Below, piece after piece: positions 20,797 to 30,027 of a stretch of DNA of 64,000 nt. Each line of letters begins with the position of its first letter. Position 1 is the stretch's first letter. The notes under the pieces are model-generated. The model worked only from the letters and a program-made list of their open reading frames with translations, ran no database searches and had not been told where the DNA came from. The translations under genes were made by a program, and so were the position numbers. The stretch is from Burkholderia metallica (GTDB lineage: Bacteria > Pseudomonadota > Gammaproteobacteria > Burkholderiales > Burkholderiaceae): NCBI RefSeq assembly GCF_902832845.1, contig NZ_CADFDB010000001.1, forward strand, positions 806,001 through 870,000, in the 5' to 3' direction.

Positions 20797-20846
20797 GAAA
20801 AGCCGCCGTCGCGGCGGCGTCGTGCGCCGGAGCGGGGCTCCGGCGC
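20797..20846 (-). terminator. Two tandem hairpins, the second terminator-like, between DUF1329 gene and mhpD
   Basis: In minus-strand order: GCGCCGGAGC / GCTCCGGCGC with a 3-nt loop (20846-20824), then GCCGCCG / CGGCGGC with a 3-nt loop (20818-20802) followed by TTTTCC. The T-run ends only 25 bases before the mhpD start at 20772. It may terminate the DUF1302-DUF1329 transcript or attenuate mhpDFE. Confidence 0.7.
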
Positions 20847-20888
20847 GTGCGGCGCATGACGCGCGATCAGGTCGCGCCCACCGGTTGC

Positions 20889-22271
20889 TTAGTTACCCGA
20901 ACTGCGGATCGCGTCCGGCGAGAAGTACGCCTCGTTGAACTGCGGGCTGTTGTCGAGCTTCGGCATCGGGCCTTCGTTCGTCAGGCGGTCGGCCATGTAC
21001 GCACCGGAGATCAGGTCGTGATAGAACACCACGCCCGGGTAGAACACCTTCGCGTCGTACGCATACAGCGTCGTCGCGACGTTGGTGCGCCACAGCTGGC
21101 CGCGCGCATCGTAGTTGTCGGCCAGCAGCGTCATCCACGAATCCTCGTCGATGTACAGCACGCGCTTCGCATACTGGTGACGGTAATTGCTCTTCAGCGT
21201 CGCCTGCAGCACCCACACGCGATGCAGCTCGTAGCGGATGTACGCCGGATTCTCGTGGCCCTTGGTCAGCAGGTCCGCGTACTTCACCGAGCTGTCCATC
21301 GCCTTGTAGTTGTCGTACGGCACGTAGACTTCGCGCTTGCCGACGATCTTCCAGTCGTAGCGGTCGCCGGGGCCGTTGTACAGGCGGTCGTCGTCGACGG
21401 TTCGGAAGCCGCCCGGGCCCTGCGGCTGGTCGTAGCCGTACTCGGGCGCCTGGCGCACGCGCCGCGTGCCGGGGTTGTACATCCACGTGCGCGACGAGTT
21501 GTCCGCGCCGGCCTTGTCCCAGTTCGTGAAGCCGACGATCAGCGAGCCGCGGTCGGACAGCGGCAGCTCCGTCGCGTTGCGGTAGTACGTGCGGTTGTTC
21601 AGGTCGCTCTTCACGTCGAACTTGCCGGCGTTGCGCGGCGAGTAGATGTCGTAGCGCACCTTGCCCCACGCGATGTTGCCGTCCGAGTACACGACGGCCT
21701 GGTCGTAGGTCGCCTGCTCGGCGCCGATCGCCGACGAGAAGCGCTGGTTCCACAGCAGCTCGGCGGCCGTCTTCGGGATCGGGTAGGGCACCGTCGGCGG
21801 CGCGTTCGTGATGCCGTTCGCGTCGGACGTCATCGTCGAATCCGGCGCGTACGTGCGGATGTCCTTGTAGACGGAATCCGCGTAGCGGAAGTCGCGATGG
21901 CTCGGGTAGACGTTGATCTTGAACGTGGCCGGGTAGCGCTTGAACATCGCCTTCTGGCCGTCGGTCAGGTGCTCGGCGTACTGCGCCATGTTCTCCGCGG
22001 TGATCGTCGCGACCGGCTTCTCGTTCGCGAACGGATCGGGGTAGCGGCTGCCGCGCTTGTACTGCACGTCCGGCGGCGTGCCGAGCCACTTGCCCGACCA
22101 TTCGGGCACGCCGCTGTCCTTGCTCGCGGCGCGCACGGCGCCCATCGGCGTCAGCGGGCCGTCGAGCGCCTTGAGGTCGTCCGGCGTGACCTTCGGGAAC
22201 GACGCCGTCGCGGCGAGCGCGCACGCGGCCATCACCGACGCGCGCAGGAGGGGGAGATGAATGCGTTTCAT
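20889..22271 (-). CDS. DUF1329 domain-containing protein, exported
   Basis: About 460 residues with a signal peptide (MKRIHLPLLRASVMAACALAATASF). DUF1329 features are KWLGTPPDVQYKRGSRYPDPF and the aromatic, beta-rich body rich in WTYNP, YRHQYAKR and DSWMTLLADNYDARGQLW. The start at 22271 is preferred to an ATG four codons upstream because GAGG lies at a good spacing before it. These proteins are thought to be periplasmic or outer-membrane and occur with DUF1302 barrels in hydrophobic-compound catabolism. It lies 40 bp after the DUF1302 gene. Confidence 0.87.
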   Translation of the reverse strand: MKRIHLPLLRASVMAACALAATASFPKVTPDDLKALDGPLTPMGAVRAASKDSGVPEWSGKWLGTPPDVQYKRGSRYPDPFANEKPVATITAENMAQYAEHLTDGQKAMFKRYPATFKINVYPSHRDFRYADSVYKDIRTYAPDSTMTSDANGITNAPPTVPYPIPKTAAELLWNQRFSSAIGAEQATYDQAVVYSDGNIAWGKVRYDIYSPRNAGKFDVKSDLNNRTYYRNATELPLSDRGSLIVGFTNWDKAGADNSSRTWMYNPGTRRVRQAPEYGYDQPQGPGGFRTVDDDRLYNGPGDRYDWKIVGKREVYVPYDNYKAMDSSVKYADLLTKGHENPAYIRYELHRVWVLQATLKSNYRHQYAKRVLYIDEDSWMTLLADNYDARGQLWRTNVATTLYAYDAKVFYPGVVFYHDLISGAYMADRLTNEGPMPKLDNSPQFNEAYFSPDAIRSSGN

Positions 22272-22311
22272 GACAATCCTCATCTTGCTGGGTGACGAGC
22301 GGCCGGGCCGC

Positions 22312-23877
22312 TCAGAAGTGGTAGGTCGCCGTGGCCAGCACGTAGTCGCGATCCGCGAGCGGGCGCGTGGCCGGGTTCGGCGAGCCGAGGAACTTCGCGT
22401 AGACGAGCGACAGCTGCAGGTTGCTCAGGCGTGTGAACGTCACGCCGGCCGTCACGCGGTGGTCGCCCTGTCCGGTCAGCGAGCCGAGTGCGCCGGCGAG
22501 CGGCGACGTGCCCGTCAGGTCGTGCGTGTAGGTCAGCGGCACGTCGAGATCCCAGCCGTTGAACACGTTCTTGTAGCTGAGCGTCCACGCGATCTCCATC
22601 GCCAGCGCGTTGCGCGAATTCGCGAGCGTGGTCGAGCCGTCGAGTTCCGAGATGCTGCCGGCGTGTACGTACGTGAGTTCGCCGATCAGCGACTGCGAGT
22701 TCGCGAGGAAGCTCGGCCCGATCGAGTAGATGCCCGACAGGTTGGTCTGCAGCACGTTCGCGCGGGTCGACTGCGGGCCCGTCGCCGTATTGACGAGCAC
22801 GGCCGCGCCCTGGCGGTACGACACTTCGCCGGCGACGTTCACGGGGCCGACCTGCGTCGAGAAGCTCGCGCCGGTCAGCTTGATGTTGCTGAAGTAGGTC
22901 TGCTGGTACTGGAGCGTCGGGAAGTACGTCGTGACGACGCTCGGGTTCATGTCGTTGTAGTGCAGGTGATACAGGCCGAGCTCGGTATCGCCGAGCACGC
23001 GAAAGCGTGCGCCGATCCCCCACTGGTTGCGCGCGCTCGGCTTGTCGTCGGGGCCGCGCGGAATGATCATCCCGCCCGGTCCGATGATGAACTGCGCGCC
23101 GGGGCCCGTGACGTCGGAATAGCTCCAGTACGTGCCGGGCGCGGTCAGCCGGTTCTGCTGGAACGAGAACTGGTAGTAGCCGAGCAGGCTGAAGTTCGGC
23201 GTGATCTGCCACTGCGTCGAGATCTGCGGCACCGGCAGCAGGATGTCCTTCACCTCGGCGCCCGCCATGTACGACTTGGTCGCGTCGGACGGCCCCTGTG
23301 CGCCCGCGATGTTCGGGAAGAACAGGCTTTCGCCCCACGCGACCACCTGGTCGCCCACCTTCACGTTCAGGCTCGTCGAACCGATTTTGAACGTGTTGTA
23401 CGCATACGCGGCGAGCAGCGTCGTGTGGCCGCCCGACCAGTAGCGCGCGTCGCTCGTGAAGTTGTTGTACTGGCCCGACTGGTTCACGGTGCCCGGCGCG
23501 TCGTTGTAGTTCGGGCGGCGATACGCCTGGTCGTAGAACGTATCCGCGCGCACGAACACGCCCCAGTCATCGTGCTTCAGGTTCACTTCGCCGAGCAGGC
23601 TGACCTGGTTCTCGATCAGCTTGTTCTTCGCGAAGTTGCGGTCGCCGTCGTCGCCGTTGATGTTCGCCGGCGTGAGGAGATTGCCGCTCGGCGCGCGGGT
23701 GCGCATGCCGAGGCCGTAACTGAGCGTGAACGTATAGTCCAGCGTCGTGTCGGCGCCCAGCTCGATCGTGCTGCCGGCGTGCGCGGCGGGAACGGCGCAC
23801 GTCAGCAGCGCGGCGGCCAGCGTCGACAGCGTGGCGGGGGCCCGCTTGTCGGTACGGCGCGAAATCCGTTGATGCAT
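22312..23877 (-). CDS. DUF1302 family outer-membrane protein
   Basis: 521 residues. Signal peptide with cleavage after AHA (near residue 35). The rest alternates polar and hydrophobic residues with many Tyr, Trp and Asn, like a beta barrel, and the chain ends in TATYHF, the terminal Phe expected by the Bam machinery. The segments DYTFTLSYGLGMRTRAP, KVGDQVVAWGESLFF and NQWGIGARF are typical of DUF1302. It probably forms an outer-membrane route for a hydrophobic growth substrate together with the DUF1329 protein. Confidence 0.87.
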   Translation of the reverse strand: MHQRISRRTDKRAPATLSTLAAALLTCAVPAAHAGSTIELGADTTLDYTFTLSYGLGMRTRAPSGNLLTPANINGDDGDRNFAKNKLIENQVSLLGEVNLKHDDWGVFVRADTFYDQAYRRPNYNDAPGTVNQSGQYNNFTSDARYWSGGHTTLLAAYAYNTFKIGSTSLNVKVGDQVVAWGESLFFPNIAGAQGPSDATKSYMAGAEVKDILLPVPQISTQWQITPNFSLLGYYQFSFQQNRLTAPGTYWSYSDVTGPGAQFIIGPGGMIIPRGPDDKPSARNQWGIGARFRVLGDTELGLYHLHYNDMNPSVVTTYFPTLQYQQTYFSNIKLTGASFSTQVGPVNVAGEVSYRQGAAVLVNTATGPQSTRANVLQTNLSGIYSIGPSFLANSQSLIGELTYVHAGSISELDGSTTLANSRNALAMEIAWTLSYKNVFNGWDLDVPLTYTHDLTGTSPLAGALGSLTGQGDHRVTAGVTFTRLSNLQLSLVYAKFLGSPNPATRPLADRDYVLATATYHF

Positions 23878-24041
23878 GGTGTCTCCTCTTGGGGTATCGA
23901 CGACGGTCGACTGTGTGTGTTGTCGTGAGAGGCAGAGTAGGGAGATCGCGGTAGCAGGGAATCGTCAAAATGAACTAGATGACTTCCCTAGGACTCGCAA
24001 CGATGCGTGCGCGGCGCTTGCCGTGCGCGCATCGGCGTGTA

Positions 24042-24821
24042 TCAACGCGCAGCCGCCTGCGCCGCCGACAGGAACGCGGGCCGCTCGCCGCCGCCGTCGA
24101 GCCGCAGGTTCGCGCCGGACGTGTACGACGCTTCCGGCGACGCGAGGAACAGGCACGCGGACGCGACGTCGTCGGGCGACGCGAGCCGTCCGGCGGGAAT
24201 CGTCGCGCGGATCGCGTCGAGCGCGTCGTCGTCGCCGTAGTGGCCTTCGGTGGCCGATTCGGTCTGCACGAGGCTCGGGCTGATCGCGCACACGCGCACG
24301 CGCGGCGCCCACTCGACTGCGAGCGACGTGACCGCATTGACGAGGCCCGCTTTCGCGGCGCCGTACGCGGCCGTGCCGGGCGACGGCCGCGACGCGCTCA
24401 CGCTCGCGATGAACAGCATCACGCCGCCCGCGGGCTGCGGCTGCATGATCGCGTTCACGCGCTGCGCGAGCTGCAGCGGCGCGATCAGGTTCAGCCGCAC
24501 GATCGATTCGGTGAAGCGCGGCGACGCATCGGCCGCGAGCGCGAACGGCGAGCCGCCCGCGTTGTTGACGAGCACGTCGAGGCCGCCTGCCGCGTCGCGG
24601 ATCGTCGCGAGCATCGCATCGACCTGTTCGATGTCGCGCAGGTCGGCCGCGACGCAGGCCGCCGTGCGGCCGCCGGCCGACGGCGGCGTGTCGGGCGCGC
24701 TGCGTCCGCACACGAACACGCGCGCGCCTGCCGCGAGAAACCGCTCGGCGATGCGCCGCCCGATGCCCTTGGTGCCGCCCGTCACGAGCACCGTCTTGCC
24801 GCTGTAGTCGAATCCGTTCAT
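24042..24821 (-). CDS. SDR family oxidoreductase
   Basis: 259 residues. TGGTKGIG lies near 14-21, NNAGGS near 98-103, and the catalytic SVSAS/YGAAKAG follows. The ATG at 24821 is used rather than the upstream in-frame one because the family starts with a short lead before GKTVLVTGG. It is upstream of the DUF1302 gene on the same strand (164 bp) and divergent from the C-C hydrolase gene. The substrate is unknown; a hydroxyacyl or hydroxysteroid substrate is plausible from context. Confidence 0.87.
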   Translation of the reverse strand: MNGFDYSGKTVLVTGGTKGIGRRIAERFLAAGARVFVCGRSAPDTPPSAGGRTAACVAADLRDIEQVDAMLATIRDAAGGLDVLVNNAGGSPFALAADASPRFTESIVRLNLIAPLQLAQRVNAIMQPQPAGGVMLFIASVSASRPSPGTAAYGAAKAGLVNAVTSLAVEWAPRVRVCAISPSLVQTESATEGHYGDDDALDAIRATIPAGRLASPDDVASACLFLASPEASYTSGANLRLDGGGERPAFLSAAQAAAR

Positions 24822-24958
24822 CGTTGCCTCCGTTTCGGTGGGCCGATGATAGGAAGAAGCGCGCGCGGCTTCGTAGTCTGAAAGGATGATGCCGGCCGGC
24901 GCCTGCGGCGCAATCATCATGGCAGGCATCCATCGAACGACGAAGGAGACAACCCGCG

Positions 24959-25795
24959 ATGACGATCCCCACGACGCCGCCTGTCGGCATCTTCACCGAC
25001 GTGCCGGGCGGCCTGCGCCTGCACCATTACGAGGCGGGCGACGGCCGGCCCGTGGTGTTCATCCACGGCAGCGGCCCGGGCGCGAGCGGTTTCAGCAATT
25101 TCAAGCACAACGTCCCGGCTTTCGCGGCGGCCGGCCATCGCGCGATCGTCGTCGACCTGCCGGGTTACGGGCAGTCGTCGAAACCGTCCGATGTCGCGTA
25201 TACGCTCGATTTCTTCGTCGGCGCGCTGCATGCGCAGCTGAACGCGCTTGGAATCGGGCCGGCCGTGCTGCTGGGCAACTCGCTCGGCGGCGCGATCGCG
25301 CTCAAGTACGCGCTCGACTACCCGGACGAAGTCGACGGGCTGATCATGATGGCGCCGGGCGGCGTCGAGGATCGCGACACCTACTTCCGGATGGAAGGCA
25401 TCCAGCGGATGGTGCAGTTGTTCACCCATCGCCAGATGAACGACGACACGATGCGCGAACTCCTGACGCTGCTCGTGCACGACCCGGCGATCGTCACCGA
25501 CGCGCTGGTCGCCGAGCGGATGAAGGTGTGCGTCGAGCAGCCGACCGAAGTGCTGTCGACGATGAGAGTGCCGAACCTGACCGGTGCGCTCGGCGACCTG
25601 CGCTGCCCGGTGCTCGGCTTCTGGGGCACGGACGACCGCTTCAATCCGGTCGGCGGCGCGCTGACCTTCCTCGAACGCTGCCGCGACGCGCGCTTCGTGC
25701 TGTTGAACCGGTGCGGCCACTGGGTGATGGTGGAACACGCCGCCTATTTCAATCGGGAATGCCTCGATTTTCTTTCGGCGCGCAATGCGCGATAA
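24959..25795 (+). CDS. Alpha/beta hydrolase, meta-cleavage-product C-C hydrolase (TesD/HsaD/MhpC type)
   Basis: 278 residues. The oxyanion segment HGSGPGASG lies at 36-44, the nucleophile Ser108 in GNSLGG, the acid Asp225/226 in GTDDRF and His254 in [16 protein letters not shown] and GHW..VEHA are hallmarks of BphD/MhpC/HsaD enzymes that split the ring-fission product into an acid and a 2-hydroxy-dienoate. The dienoate would feed the hydratase encoded at 20 kb on the opposite strand. AAGGAGA precedes the ATG. The extradiol dioxygenase that would make its substrate is not in the window. Confidence 0.92.
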   Translation: MTIPTTPPVGIFTDVPGGLRLHHYEAGDGRPVVFIHGSGPGASGFSNFKHNVPAFAAAGHRAIVVDLPGYGQSSKPSDVAYTLDFFVGALHAQLNALGIGPAVLLGNSLGGAIALKYALDYPDEVDGLIMMAPGGVEDRDTYFRMEGIQRMVQLFTHRQMNDDTMRELLTLLVHDPAIVTDALVAERMKVCVEQPTEVLSTMRVPNLTGALGDLRCPVLGFWGTDDRFNPVGGALTFLERCRDARFVLLNRCGHWVMVEHAAYFNRECLDFLSARNAR

Positions 25796-25861
25796 CGCCG
25801 GATGCGTTGGCAGGCTGGCCCCGACGCGGGCGGCCCGTCCGAACAAAACCATGGAGACGAC

Positions 25862-26650
25862 ATGAAGCTCATCGAAGACCTGTTCGACCTGCGCGGCAAG
25901 GTAGCCGCGATCACCGGCGGCGCGCGCGGCATCGGCGCCGAGACGGCGCGCACGCTGGCCGCCGCCGGCGCGAGCGTCGCGATTCTCGACGTGCTGTCGC
26001 AACCGGCCGAGGCGCTGGTCGACGAAATCCGCGCGCAGGGCGGCCAGGCCGCATTCTGGTCGCTCGACGTCACGCACGAGGCCGACGTCACGCGCGTGTT
26101 CGGCGAGATCGTCGCGCGCTTCGGGCGCCTCGACGTGCTCGTGAACAACGCGGGCATCGAAGGTCACAACGTGCCGACGCACGAGCTCACGCTCGCGCAG
26201 TGGCAGCGCGTGCAGGACGTGAACGTCAACGGCGTGTTCCTGTGCACGCGCGCGGCGATTCCGCATATCGATGCGGCCGGCGGCGGGTCGATCGTGAACC
26301 TGTCGTCGATGTACGGGATCGTCGGCGGCGCCGACGTGCCCGCGTATCACGCGTCGAAGGCCGCGGTGCGGATGATGGCGAAGGTCGACGCGATGCTGTA
26401 CGCGGCGAAGAACATCCGCGCGAACTCGGTGCATCCGGGCTATATCCGCACGCCGATGCTCGAGGACGCATTCCGCCAGATGGGGCAGGACCCGGATCGC
26501 GCATTCGAATACATGCAGACGCACGTGCCGATGGCGAAGATCGGCAGCCCGCGCGACATCGCGGCCGGCATCCTGTATCTCGTGTCGCCGGCAGGCCGCT
26601 ACGTGACGGGTGCGGAGCTGGTGATCGACGGCGGGTTCACTGCGCGCTGA
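25862..26650 (+). CDS. SDR family oxidoreductase
   Basis: 262 residues. TGGARGIG near 18-25, NNAGIEG near 97-103, SSMYG and YHASKAAV supply the active site. The ATG at 25862 follows TGGAGAC at good spacing; the longer frame upstream is not conserved-looking. It is 66 bp after the C-C hydrolase and 38 bp before etfB. The type resembles 3- or 17-hydroxysteroid and cyclohexanol dehydrogenases, but the substrate is not readable. Confidence 0.87.
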   Translation: MKLIEDLFDLRGKVAAITGGARGIGAETARTLAAAGASVAILDVLSQPAEALVDEIRAQGGQAAFWSLDVTHEADVTRVFGEIVARFGRLDVLVNNAGIEGHNVPTHELTLAQWQRVQDVNVNGVFLCTRAAIPHIDAAGGGSIVNLSSMYGIVGGADVPAYHASKAAVRMMAKVDAMLYAAKNIRANSVHPGYIRTPMLEDAFRQMGQDPDRAFEYMQTHVPMAKIGSPRDIAAGILYLVSPAGRYVTGAELVIDGGFTAR

Positions 26651-26688
26651 CGCGGCGCGATGCACGTAACGAAACAGGAGACCGGCAG

Positions 26689-27438
26689 TTGAAAGCGCTC
26701 GTGGCAGTGAAGCGCGTGGTCGACGCGAACGTGAAGGTCGGCGTGAAATCCGACCGCACGGGCGTCGACATCGCGAACGTGAAGATGTCGATGAACCCGT
26801 TCGACGAGATCGCGGTGGAAGAGGCCGTGCGGCTGAAGGAAGCGGGTGTGGTGACCGAGGTGGTGGCCGTGTCGGTCGGTGTGGCGCAGGCGCAGGAAAC
26901 GCTGCGCACGGCGCTCGCGATCGGCGCGGATCGCGCGATTCTCATCGAAGCGAATGACGGCGTCGAGCCGCTCGGTGTCGCGAAGGTGCTGAAGGCGCTG
27001 GTCGACAAGGAGCAGCCGCAACTGGTGATCGTCGGCAAGCAGGCGATCGACGACGATTCGAACCAGACGGGCCAGATGCTGGCGGCGCTGGCGGGTTTGC
27101 CGCAAGCAACGTTCGCGTCGAAGGTGACGGTGGCCGACGGCCGTGCAACGGTCGCACGCGAAGTCGACGGCGGCGCGGAAACGCTGTCGCTTCAACTTCC
27201 CGCGGTCATCACGACCGACCTGCGTCTGAACGAGCCGCGCTACGTGACGCTGCCGAACATCATGAAGGCGAAGAAGAAACCGCTCGAAACGGTGAAGCCG
27301 GGAGATCTGGGTGTGAACGTTGCGCCGCGCCTGAAGACGCTGAAAGTAGTCGAGCCGCCGAAGCGCGCGGCCGGCGTGAAGGTGCCGGACGTGCAGACGC
27401 TGGTCGGGAAGCTGAAGACCGAAGCCAAGGTGCTGTAA
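26689..27438 (+). CDS. etfB: Electron transfer flavoprotein subunit beta
   Basis: 249 residues. [17 protein letters not shown] at the start and [21 protein letters not shown] are family signatures; [25 protein letters not shown] is the AMP-binding region. The start is TTG at 26689, with CAGGAG eight bases upstream and the family start matching exactly. ETF takes electrons from acyl-CoA dehydrogenases to the quinone pool, so it could serve the four dehydrogenases at 0.5-7.3 kb. This may be the housekeeping ETF or a dedicated copy. Confidence 0.94.
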   Translation: MKALVAVKRVVDANVKVGVKSDRTGVDIANVKMSMNPFDEIAVEEAVRLKEAGVVTEVVAVSVGVAQAQETLRTALAIGADRAILIEANDGVEPLGVAKVLKALVDKEQPQLVIVGKQAIDDDSNQTGQMLAALAGLPQATFASKVTVADGRATVAREVDGGAETLSLQLPAVITTDLRLNEPRYVTLPNIMKAKKKPLETVKPGDLGVNVAPRLKTLKVVEPPKRAAGVKVPDVQTLVGKLKTEAKVL

Positions 27439-27454
27439 CGGGGAACGCAACGAA

Positions 27455-28399
27455 ATGACGATTCTGGTAATTGCCGAGCATGACAATGCATCGCTCAAGG
27501 CCGCGACGCTGAATGCGGTGGCGGCCGCACAGGCACTCCATGCCGCGGGCGCGGGCGACGTTCACGTGCTGGTCGCGGGCTACGACGCGCAAGCGGCTGC
27601 CGATGCGGCCGCGAAGATCGCGGGCGTGTCGAAGGTGCTGCTGGCCGATGCGCCGCAACTGGCCGACGGTCTTGCGGAGAACGTCGAAGCGACGGTAATG
27701 AATGTCGCGTGCAGCTACTCGCACATCCTCGCGCCGGCGACGGCCTATGGTAAGAACATCGCGCCGCGTATCGCCGCGAAGCTGGACGTCGCGCAGATCT
27801 CGGACATCACGGCAGTTGACAGTGCCGACACGTTCGAGCGTCCGATCTACGCGGGCAACGCGATCGCGACGGTGCAGTCGAGCGATCCGATCAAAGTCAT
27901 CACGGTGCGTGCAACGGGCTTCGATCCGGTGGCATCGGAAGGCGGCAGCGCAGCGGTCGAGAAGATCGAAGCGGCGGCAGATGCAGGCAAGTCGCAGTTC
28001 GTGAGCCGCGAAGTGACGAAGCTGGACCGTCCGGAACTCACGAGCGCGAGCATCATCGTGTCGGGCGGCCGCGGGCTGGGCAGCGGCGAGAACTACACGA
28101 AGGTGCTGGAGCCGCTGGCGGACAAGCTGTCGGCCGCACTCGGCGCATCGCGCGCGGCAGTCGACGCCGGCTACGTGCCGAACGACTACCAGGTCGGCCA
28201 GACCGGCAAGATCGTCGCACCGCAGCTGTACATCGCGGTCGGCATCTCGGGTGCGATCCAGCATCTGGCCGGCATGAAGGATTCGAAGGTGATCGTCGCG
28301 ATCAACAAGGATTCGGAAGCGCCGATCTTCAGCGTGGCCGACTACGGCGTCGTCGGCGACCTGTTCACACTGGTGCCGGAAACGGTCGCGGCGCTCTGA
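27455..28399 (+). CDS. etfA: Electron transfer flavoprotein subunit alpha
   Basis: 314 residues. The C-terminal FAD domain has [47 protein letters not shown] and [21 protein letters not shown], all diagnostic of EtfA. The gene follows etfB by 16 bp and forms the alpha-beta heterodimer with it. The start ATG and the [11 protein letters not shown] beginning are standard. Confidence 0.96.
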   Translation: MTILVIAEHDNASLKAATLNAVAAAQALHAAGAGDVHVLVAGYDAQAAADAAAKIAGVSKVLLADAPQLADGLAENVEATVMNVACSYSHILAPATAYGKNIAPRIAAKLDVAQISDITAVDSADTFERPIYAGNAIATVQSSDPIKVITVRATGFDPVASEGGSAAVEKIEAAADAGKSQFVSREVTKLDRPELTSASIIVSGGRGLGSGENYTKVLEPLADKLSAALGASRAAVDAGYVPNDYQVGQTGKIVAPQLYIAVGISGAIQHLAGMKDSKVIVAINKDSEAPIFSVADYGVVGDLFTLVPETVAAL

Positions 28400-28402
28400 C
28401 CG

Positions 28403-28930
28403 ATGCCGCTGTTCGAATTCAACGGCATGCGGCCGCGCATCGATCCGTCCGCGTATGTCGACCCGAGCGCGGTCGTGATCGGCGACGTGACGATCGGCGC
28501 GCGCTGCTACATCGGTCCGCATGCGAGCCTGCGCGGCGACTTCGGCGCGATCGTCGTCGAGGAAGGCAGCAATGTGCAGGACGGCTGCGTGCTGCACGTC
28601 GGAATCGGCGACACGTGCCGGCTCGGCGTGAACAGCCACGTCGGCCATGGTGCGATCGTGCATGGCGCAACGCTCGAACCGGACACGATGATCGGGATGA
28701 ATGCGGTCGTGATGGACGGCGCGACGATCGGCGCGACGACGATCGTCGCCGCGTGCGCGTTCGTGAAGGCCGGCTACGACGTGCCGCGCGGCGTGCTGCT
28801 CGCGGGCATGCCGGGGCGCGTCGTGCGGCGGCTGAGCGACGCGGAGATCGACGCGAAGGCGAACGGCACGCGGATCTATCAGCAGCTGGCGGCCGACTGC
28901 CTGCGCACGCTCAAGCGGATCGACGGGTGA
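28403..28930 (+). CDS. Gamma-carbonic-anhydrase / PaaY-like hexapeptide protein
   Basis: 175 residues of left-handed beta-helix repeats (for example VVIGDVTIGARCYIGPHASLRG and VNSHVGHGAIVHG) with His residues in the HVGI and HVGHGAIVHG positions that bind metal in gamma carbonic anhydrases. It lies 3 bp after etfA, so it is cotranscribed. PaaY-type members are thioesterases linked to aromatic-CoA catabolism; carbonic anhydrase activity is the other option. Confidence 0.83.
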   Translation: MPLFEFNGMRPRIDPSAYVDPSAVVIGDVTIGARCYIGPHASLRGDFGAIVVEEGSNVQDGCVLHVGIGDTCRLGVNSHVGHGAIVHGATLEPDTMIGMNAVVMDGATIGATTIVAACAFVKAGYDVPRGVLLAGMPGRVVRRLSDAEIDAKANGTRIYQQLAADCLRTLKRIDG

Positions 28931-29025
28931 GCGCGCATCCGGGCGGCCCAGGATGCGACGGATTGCCGGGCAGGTTGCCGTTGCCGTAAGATCGGCACTG
29001 GCTTTCCCACCGGCATCCGCGTTAC

Positions 29026-29274
29026 ATGAAAAAGCACGTCCGTTTGCGGTTCACAGTCATTGCGTCGGCTTTTGCCGTCTACAGCGTTTACATGCATATC
29101 CAGCAGATGATCAGTGGCTGCGTGTGGGTCAGGGGCCATCAGCGCTGCAGTTTCGAGAACAGCGCGAATTTCGAAGGCTGGATGGATCTCGACCTGATGA
29201 TCGCCTGCTGCTGGGTGGCCGCCGCGGCGGTGGGCTGGATTTCCGTCGTGCAGGCCGCGAAGAAACCGGGCTGA
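29026..29274 (+). CDS. Small membrane protein, unknown
   Basis: 82 residues with two hydrophobic stretches, RFTVIASAFAVYSVYMHI near the start and MIACCWVAAAAVGWISVV near the end, joined by a Cys-containing loop (GCVWVRGHQRC). Composition is protein-like and distinct from other frames. No family recognised. The gene stands alone after the etf operon. Confidence 0.55.
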   Translation: MKKHVRLRFTVIASAFAVYSVYMHIQQMISGCVWVRGHQRCSFENSANFEGWMDLDLMIACCWVAAAAVGWISVVQAAKKPG

Positions 29275-29538
29275 AGTCCGACGCTTCGTTCACGCGAAAC
29301 CGGTCGCTGTCAATCCGTGACAACGATCGTCCGTGCGGCATCGCCGCAATCGTCAGTGCCATACCCGGCCCTCGCGCCACAGGTGCAACCGGCCGGAGGC
29401 GCGGGTTCCGGTCCGCCGATGCGCCGGTCCGAGCCTGGCCTCGCCGTCCATCCGCCGCGATCGGCCGTCGTTGTGCTTTTATCTTTCGCGCCGGGATAAT
29501 GATCCGGCGTCGCGCACGCTGCGCGAGGGGAGGCTCCC

Positions 29539-29838
29539 ATGCAATTTCCGACAGGATCGGTGGTCGCGCTCAGTTCGGCCGCCGCGACGATGTTTTCGAT
29601 GGGCATGCTGTTTCTCGGCTACTGGGGTTGGCACGAACCGCTGCCATGGCGATTCGGCGACTACGTCGTGATCCTGCCGGCGCTCGCCGGGTTCGCGTGC
29701 CTCGTCAGCGTGCCGTTTCTCGCCACTTCGCCGATGAAAACCCCCGACGACGAGACGCGGATGTTGGTCGCGCGACGCGTGTTTCTGTGCGGTGCGAGCG
29801 CGTTGTGGTGCGCGATCGTCGCGTCGCTGGTCGTGTGA
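29539..29838 (+). CDS. Small membrane protein, unknown
   Basis: 99 residues, with about three membrane segments (SSAAATMFSMGMLFLGYWGW, YVVILPALAGFACLVSV, CGASALWCAIVASLVV). The ATG is preceded by GAGGGGAGG. No family recognised. The 264 bases before it hold nothing clear. Confidence 0.6.
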   Translation: MQFPTGSVVALSSAAATMFSMGMLFLGYWGWHEPLPWRFGDYVVILPALAGFACLVSVPFLATSPMKTPDDETRMLVARRVFLCGASALWCAIVASLVV

Positions 29839-30027
29839 GGTTCGTGCAGGAGTCGCATCAGCCGATGTCCGCCGGCGCGGTCTTGCGCGCTTGTGTCGAA
29901 ACCTCTTCCAACCGCGTTTGACGGACCGTTTTCAAGTATTGATTCGGGCTACCCCGACGGCTTTGATTTCCCGATGCCGTGCACTAGATTCGAAGCATTC
30001 ATGTGCAATCGCGCGCGAGGTGGAGCC

